Assembly (NCBI GenBank): GCA_905234575.1
Contig: CAJOIG010000064.1
Span: 1 to 9,019, forward strand
Reading direction: 5' to 3'
DNA length: 9,019 nt
DNA from: an uncultured Oscillospiraceae bacterium
Lineage (GTDB): Bacteria > Bacillota > Clostridia > Oscillospirales > Oscillospiraceae
Below, piece by piece: positions 6,204-9,019 of the stretch. The notes under the pieces were generated by a model. It made no database searches. It was given only the letters and a program-made list of their open reading frames with translations, and was not told the origin of the DNA. The translations under genes were made by a program, and so were the position numbers. Within the stretch, counting starts at the first letter, position 1. The number at the start of each line of letters is the position of its first letter.

Positions 6204-7495
6204 GCGACCGCGCGGGCTTTCTCGCGGTCTGCGCCGACAGCCTGACCGAGATGTGCCTCTACTACGCCGTGGCGGGCATCCTTATTATGTCCGGGCGCGG
6301 CTGGGGACTGCACCTGTTCTGGCTGCTGCTGTGGGCGGCGGTGTGCGCGTTCGCGTTCGCCCGGTTCCTGCGCCGGCCCCGGCCGACGCCGGTCCTCACG
6401 GCGGTGACGGGAGCGCTGGTGCTGGGCGGCTTCGGGCTCTTTGCCCTCATGAGCGAAACGCCTCTGACGTTCGGCTACGGCTTCCTCCTGACGGTCGGCG
6501 CGGGGATGGCGGCGGGCCTGCCGCTGTACTATACCCTCAAGCGCCCGAAGGTCCTCGCGCATCTGACGCAGCTCGACGTGCTCATCGGCGCGCTGCTGCT
6601 GCTCCTGCTGACGAAGGACGCCCTGGGCATCGACGACGGCACCGTGGCGCTGACCGTGCTCGTGCTGTTTCTCGACGCGGCAGCGGCCATCGGACTGCGC
6701 ATGACCGAAGACGGCGGCGCGGCGGGCGGCAGCGCGTTCAAGGCGTCCATGGCGGCGCTTTTCTGCGCGGCGGCGCTGGCGCTCGTCATCGGCCTGCTGT
6801 CCCTGCTCTTCTCCCGCAGCGGCGCGGTGACGGGCGGGCTCCTGCACGCGATCTCCGCTTTTTTCGCGGCCGTCGGCGGGGGCATCGAGAGGTTTCTGGC
6901 CCGGCTGACCGCGCGGTTTGCCCGGCGGGAGACCTTCGACACCCTGGAGCTTGACATGGACATTCCCTCCGTGGCGGCCCTGGAGACGGCGCAGGAGCCC
7001 ATGGGCTTTTCCGTGAACACGACCGCCCTCGGGATCGGCCTGATCCTGGTCGTTCTCGCCGCGGCGGTCCTCGCGGCGGTGCTGCTGCGCAGGCGGCGGG
7101 CCGTCCGGACGACGGTCATCGCCGCGGCGGAGGCGGAGGAGGGCGTATCCCGCTCCGGCGGTACGGCGGGCGTGCTGTGGCAGCGGCTGCGGGCCGCGCT
7201 GGCCTTCCGGTGGACGGCCTTCCGCTGCCGGGACACGGCCCCGGGCATTCTCGTGACGGCGGAGCGCCTCGCCCGGCGGCGGCGGATCCCCCGGCGGACC
7301 GGGGAGAGCCCTCGGGCGTTCCTCACCCGCCTGGACCCCACCGGCGGGCTGAACGACCTCGCGGACGCACTGGACGCCCGGTTTTACGGCGGCGTGGAAA
7401 ACCCGCTCGGCAAAAAGCGCTGCCGGGAGCTCCGGCGGCGGCTGCGCCGGGCGCTGCGAGAGAGCGCGAAGGCGCGGACAGGAGGCGCGGCATGA
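6200..7495 (+). CDS. Multi-pass membrane protein with DUF4129-like C-terminal tail
   Basis: 431 residues. Hydrophobic segments at about 19-31, 36-56, 66-84, 90-112, 126-138, 146-166 and 184-204 suggest six or seven helices, then an exposed loop (about 225-272), another helix (276-296) and a long cytosolic tail. The tail contains TGESPRAFLTRLDP (367-380) and LADALDARFYGG (387-398), resembling the DUF4129 domain that ends TgpA-type transglutaminase proteins. No transglutaminase domain (Cys-His-Asp) is seen between the helices and the tail; the loop is only about 50 residues. The tail is very basic, with 30 Arg in the last 135 residues. ATG at 6200 overlaps the DUF58 stop (ATGA) and has AAGGAGG (6186-6192) seven bases upstream. 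Its place after MoxR and DUF58 matches that of TgpA. The DUF4129 call is by motif resemblance only; no enzymatic function is proposed. Confidence 0.78.
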   Translation: MSDRAGFLAVCADSLTEMCLYYAVAGILIMSGRGWGLHLFWLLLWAAVCAFAFARFLRRPRPTPVLTAVTGALVLGGFGLFALMSETPLTFGYGFLLTVGAGMAAGLPLYYTLKRPKVLAHLTQLDVLIGALLLLLLTKDALGIDDGTVALTVLVLFLDAAAAIGLRMTEDGGAAGGSAFKASMAALFCAAALALVIGLLSLLFSRSGAVTGGLLHAISAFFAAVGGGIERFLARLTARFARRETFDTLELDMDIPSVAALETAQEPMGFSVNTTALGIGLILVVLAAAVLAAVLLRRRRAVRTTVIAAAEAEEGVSRSGGTAGVLWQRLRAALAFRWTAFRCRDTAPGILVTAERLARRRRIPRRTGESPRAFLTRLDPTGGLNDLADALDARFYGGVENPLGKKRCRELRRRLRRALRESAKARTGGAA

Positions 7496-8079
7496 AGCGA
7501 TTTACCGTATCCGTCGGCGGCATCACCCGGCGGGAATACTTTGAGGCGTGCACGGAGAGCGAGCGCCGCCTCCACATCATTTTGGGCGGCGCCATGCTCG
7601 TCATCTGCGGCGCCATCGTGCTCATCAAGGGCAGCGTGAGCTGGCGGGACATCCTGGGGCCCGTCGTGGTGTACGCCGTCGTGATGGGCGGCTACGGCCT
7701 CATGACCCGGCTGAGCTACAAGGGCCAGCTTTCGGTGCTGGACCCGCCGGTGGTGTACGACATCCACGGCGGACGCTGGGCGGTGACGAAGGACGGCGAG
7801 ACCGTGGAGGTGGAGTGGAAGGCCACGACCCGCCTGCGGAAGACGCGGTCCTGCCTCTTCCTCTACAGCGACGGCGCCTCCAGCAACCTCATCCCCCTGC
7901 GGCTTCTGACGGACGAACAGGTAAAAGCCATGGAGACTTGGTTCAAAAACACCCGGACCATGGCGAAGGAATATCAGAAAAAGAAGGAAAAGCTCGAACG
8001 GCAGAAATTCCGCGCCGACCATCCCGGCCTGCGGCTGGGACGCACCGGCCCCGTCTGGGGCCCCTGGAAGCGCCGCTGA
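7492..8079 (+). CDS. YcxB-like two-TM membrane protein
   Basis: 195 residues. A short cytosolic start (1-27) containing TRREYFEAC is followed by two hydrophobic segments (about 28-46 and 54-72). A soluble domain (78-155) then alternates beta-strand-like stretches, with the pattern DGETVEVEWKATTRLRKT (101-118), LFLYSDG (122-128), LIPLRLLTDEQ (133-143). This layout matches the YcxB-like family, a membrane-attached, PH-like fold of unknown function. The end (156-195) is basic and helical, with KKKEKLER. ATG at 7492 overlaps the previous stop (ATGA), with AGGAGG (7480-7485) six bases upstream, so it belongs to the MoxR operon. No catalytic motif is visible. It may be a scaffold or regulator for the membrane complex encoded upstream, which is inference from coupling. 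Family assignment is moderate. Confidence 0.72.
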   Translation: MKRFTVSVGGITRREYFEACTESERRLHIILGGAMLVICGAIVLIKGSVSWRDILGPVVVYAVVMGGYGLMTRLSYKGQLSVLDPPVVYDIHGGRWAVTKDGETVEVEWKATTRLRKTRSCLFLYSDGASSNLIPLRLLTDEQVKAMETWFKNTRTMAKEYQKKKEKLERQKFRADHPGLRLGRTGPVWGPWKRR

Positions 8080-8114
8080 CACCATGCTTTGGCAATACAA
8101 GAAAGGGAAACGCC

Positions 8115-9019
8115 ATGAACAAATACCGAGACTTTGACAACTACCTGAAGGAATACCCCTCCGCGGACGGCTATTTCGGCCGGTACGGCGGCAACTACCT
8201 GGAGGACCCGGAGCTCATCAAGGCCTTCAATGAGTATGCCGAGGCGTACCACACCATCGCCCAGTCCGCGCAGTTCATCGCGGAGCTGCGGCGCATCCGG
8301 CGGGATTTTCAGGGCCGGCCCACCCCGGTGTATCACTGCATGAACCTGTCGAACCTCCTGGGCCGGACGCAGATCTACCTCAAGCGGGAGGACCTCAACC
8401 ACACCGGCGCGCACAAGCTCAACCACTGCATGGGCGAAGGTCTGCTCGCCAAGTACATGGGCAAGAAAAAGCTCATCGCGGAGACGGGCGCGGGCCAGCA
8501 CGGCGTCGCCCTCGCCACCGCCGCCGCCTACTTCGGCATGGAGTGCGACATCTACATGGGCGAGGTGGACATCGCAAAGCAGGCCCCGAACGTCACCCGC
8601 ATGAGGATGCTCGGCGCGAACGTCATCCCCGTGGCCTGCGGACGCTCAAGGAGGCCGTAGACGCCGCGTTCATGGCCTACGCGAAGGAGTACAAAACCGC
8701 CATCTACTGCATCGGCACCGCCGCCGGGCCCCACCCCTTCCCGCTGATGGTCCGGGATTTCCAGTACTGCATCGGCGAGGAGGCCCGGGAGCAGTTCGTC
8801 GGCATGACCGGGCACCTGCCGGACCAGGTCGTGGCCTGCGTCGGCGGCGGCTCGAACGCCATCGGCATGTTCACGCCGTTTCTCGCGGACCCCGTGGAGC
8901 TCGTGGGCGTGGAGCCCCTGGGCCGCGGACCCGCGCTGGGCGACCATGCCGCCTCCATCACCTACGGCCGGGAGGGCGTCATGCACGGCTTCAACAGCAT
9001 CATGCTCGCGGACGAGAAC
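8115..9019 (+). pseudogene. trpB: Tryptophan synthase beta chain, frameshifted and cut by the window edge
   Basis: The first frame (8115-8660) gives 181 residues, with GYFGRYGG (19-26), GRPTPVY (67-73), KREDLNHTGAHKLN (90-103) carrying the PLP lysine Lys101, and AETGAGQHG (122-130) with the catalytic Glu123. It ends at TAG 8658-8660 after PVACG. From 8642 frame 2 continues the same protein to the edge: TLKEAVDAAF, GTAAGPHPFPLMVRDFQ, and the PLP-phosphate loop GGGSNAIG (8843-8866). The family reads PVxSGxxTLKDA here (E. coli has PVHSGSATLKDA), so about seven bases are missing; adding only one would leave two residues short. The protein normally makes tryptophan from indole and serine with TrpA. 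ATG follows a weak AAAGGGA (8102-8108). It lies 36 bases after the YcxB-like gene with no terminator seen between. Family certain; real mutation versus sequence error is open. Confidence 0.88.
8634..8644 (+). other. Frameshift point in trpB
   Basis: The codons GTG GCC TGC and the first two bases of a Gly codon are followed directly by ACG CTC AAG in another frame. Restoring the family spacing needs the third Gly base plus two codons. No homopolymer or ribosomal slippery heptamer is present, so neither a simple homopolymer error nor programmed frameshifting explains it well. Confidence 0.8.

Noticed and set aside
8084..8137. A 17-codon frame with one Trp codon overlapping the trpB start, as a possible trp leader peptide
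   Set aside because: It has one Trp only, no ribosome binding site and no alternative hairpins or T run, so attenuation is not supported.
8630..8665. Programmed ribosomal frameshift in trpB
   Set aside because: There is no slippery heptamer or stimulatory structure, and TrpB is not known to use recoding. Two conserved residues also seem to be missing, which a frameshift alone would not explain.

Overview
The window suggests a GC-rich member of the Bacillota, probably a gut-type Clostridia of the Oscillospiraceae kind. The reasons are strong GGAGG-type ribosome binding sites, a short lipoprotein signal of the MKK...CACG type, sigma-A-like promoters in small AT-rich islands, and a gene mix (TRAP transporter, MoxR/DUF58 operon, YcxB-like protein) common in that group. 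The placement is inference; no rRNA or marker gene is present. There is no tRNA, CRISPR array, insertion sequence or phage gene.

Layout. At the left edge is the C-terminal 171 codons of an aldose 1-epimerase (galM, + strand, 1-516). It meets a convergent TRAP-transporter operon over a shared bidirectional terminator (about 531-571). The TRAP operon runs on the minus strand from a perfect-consensus promoter (3875-3902). Its order is dctQ (small permease, TTG start), dctM (large permease, ATGA overlap), then dctP (substrate-binding lipoprotein), so the binding protein comes last. A weak hairpin and a strong Shine-Dalgarno lie between dctM and dctP. The mature DctP has a long Ala/Pro/Glu-rich tether and a single arginine, placed where the family's conserved carboxylate-binding arginine sits.

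A 197-bp divergent intergenic region (3819-4017) separates this from a + strand operon of four genes: a MoxR-family AAA+ ATPase, a DUF58 membrane protein, a multi-pass membrane protein with a DUF4129-like tail, and a small YcxB-like two-TM protein. All three junctions are 4-base ATGA overlaps, so the four are probably made in fixed proportion and may form one envelope-associated machine. It resembles the MoxR-DUF58-transglutaminase (TgpA-type) operons, but the transglutaminase domain is absent and the DUF58 protein has lost its MIDAS motif.

The last gene is a tryptophan synthase beta chain (trpB), which begins 36 bases after the YcxB-like gene and runs off the right edge. Its reading frame breaks near 8640. 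Comparison with the family motif suggests about seven bases are missing, so it is either a pseudogene or an assembly/sequencing error.

The most interesting points are the reduced MoxR/DUF58 operon, the single-arginine binding protein, and the broken trpB. I found no clearly new system in the window.
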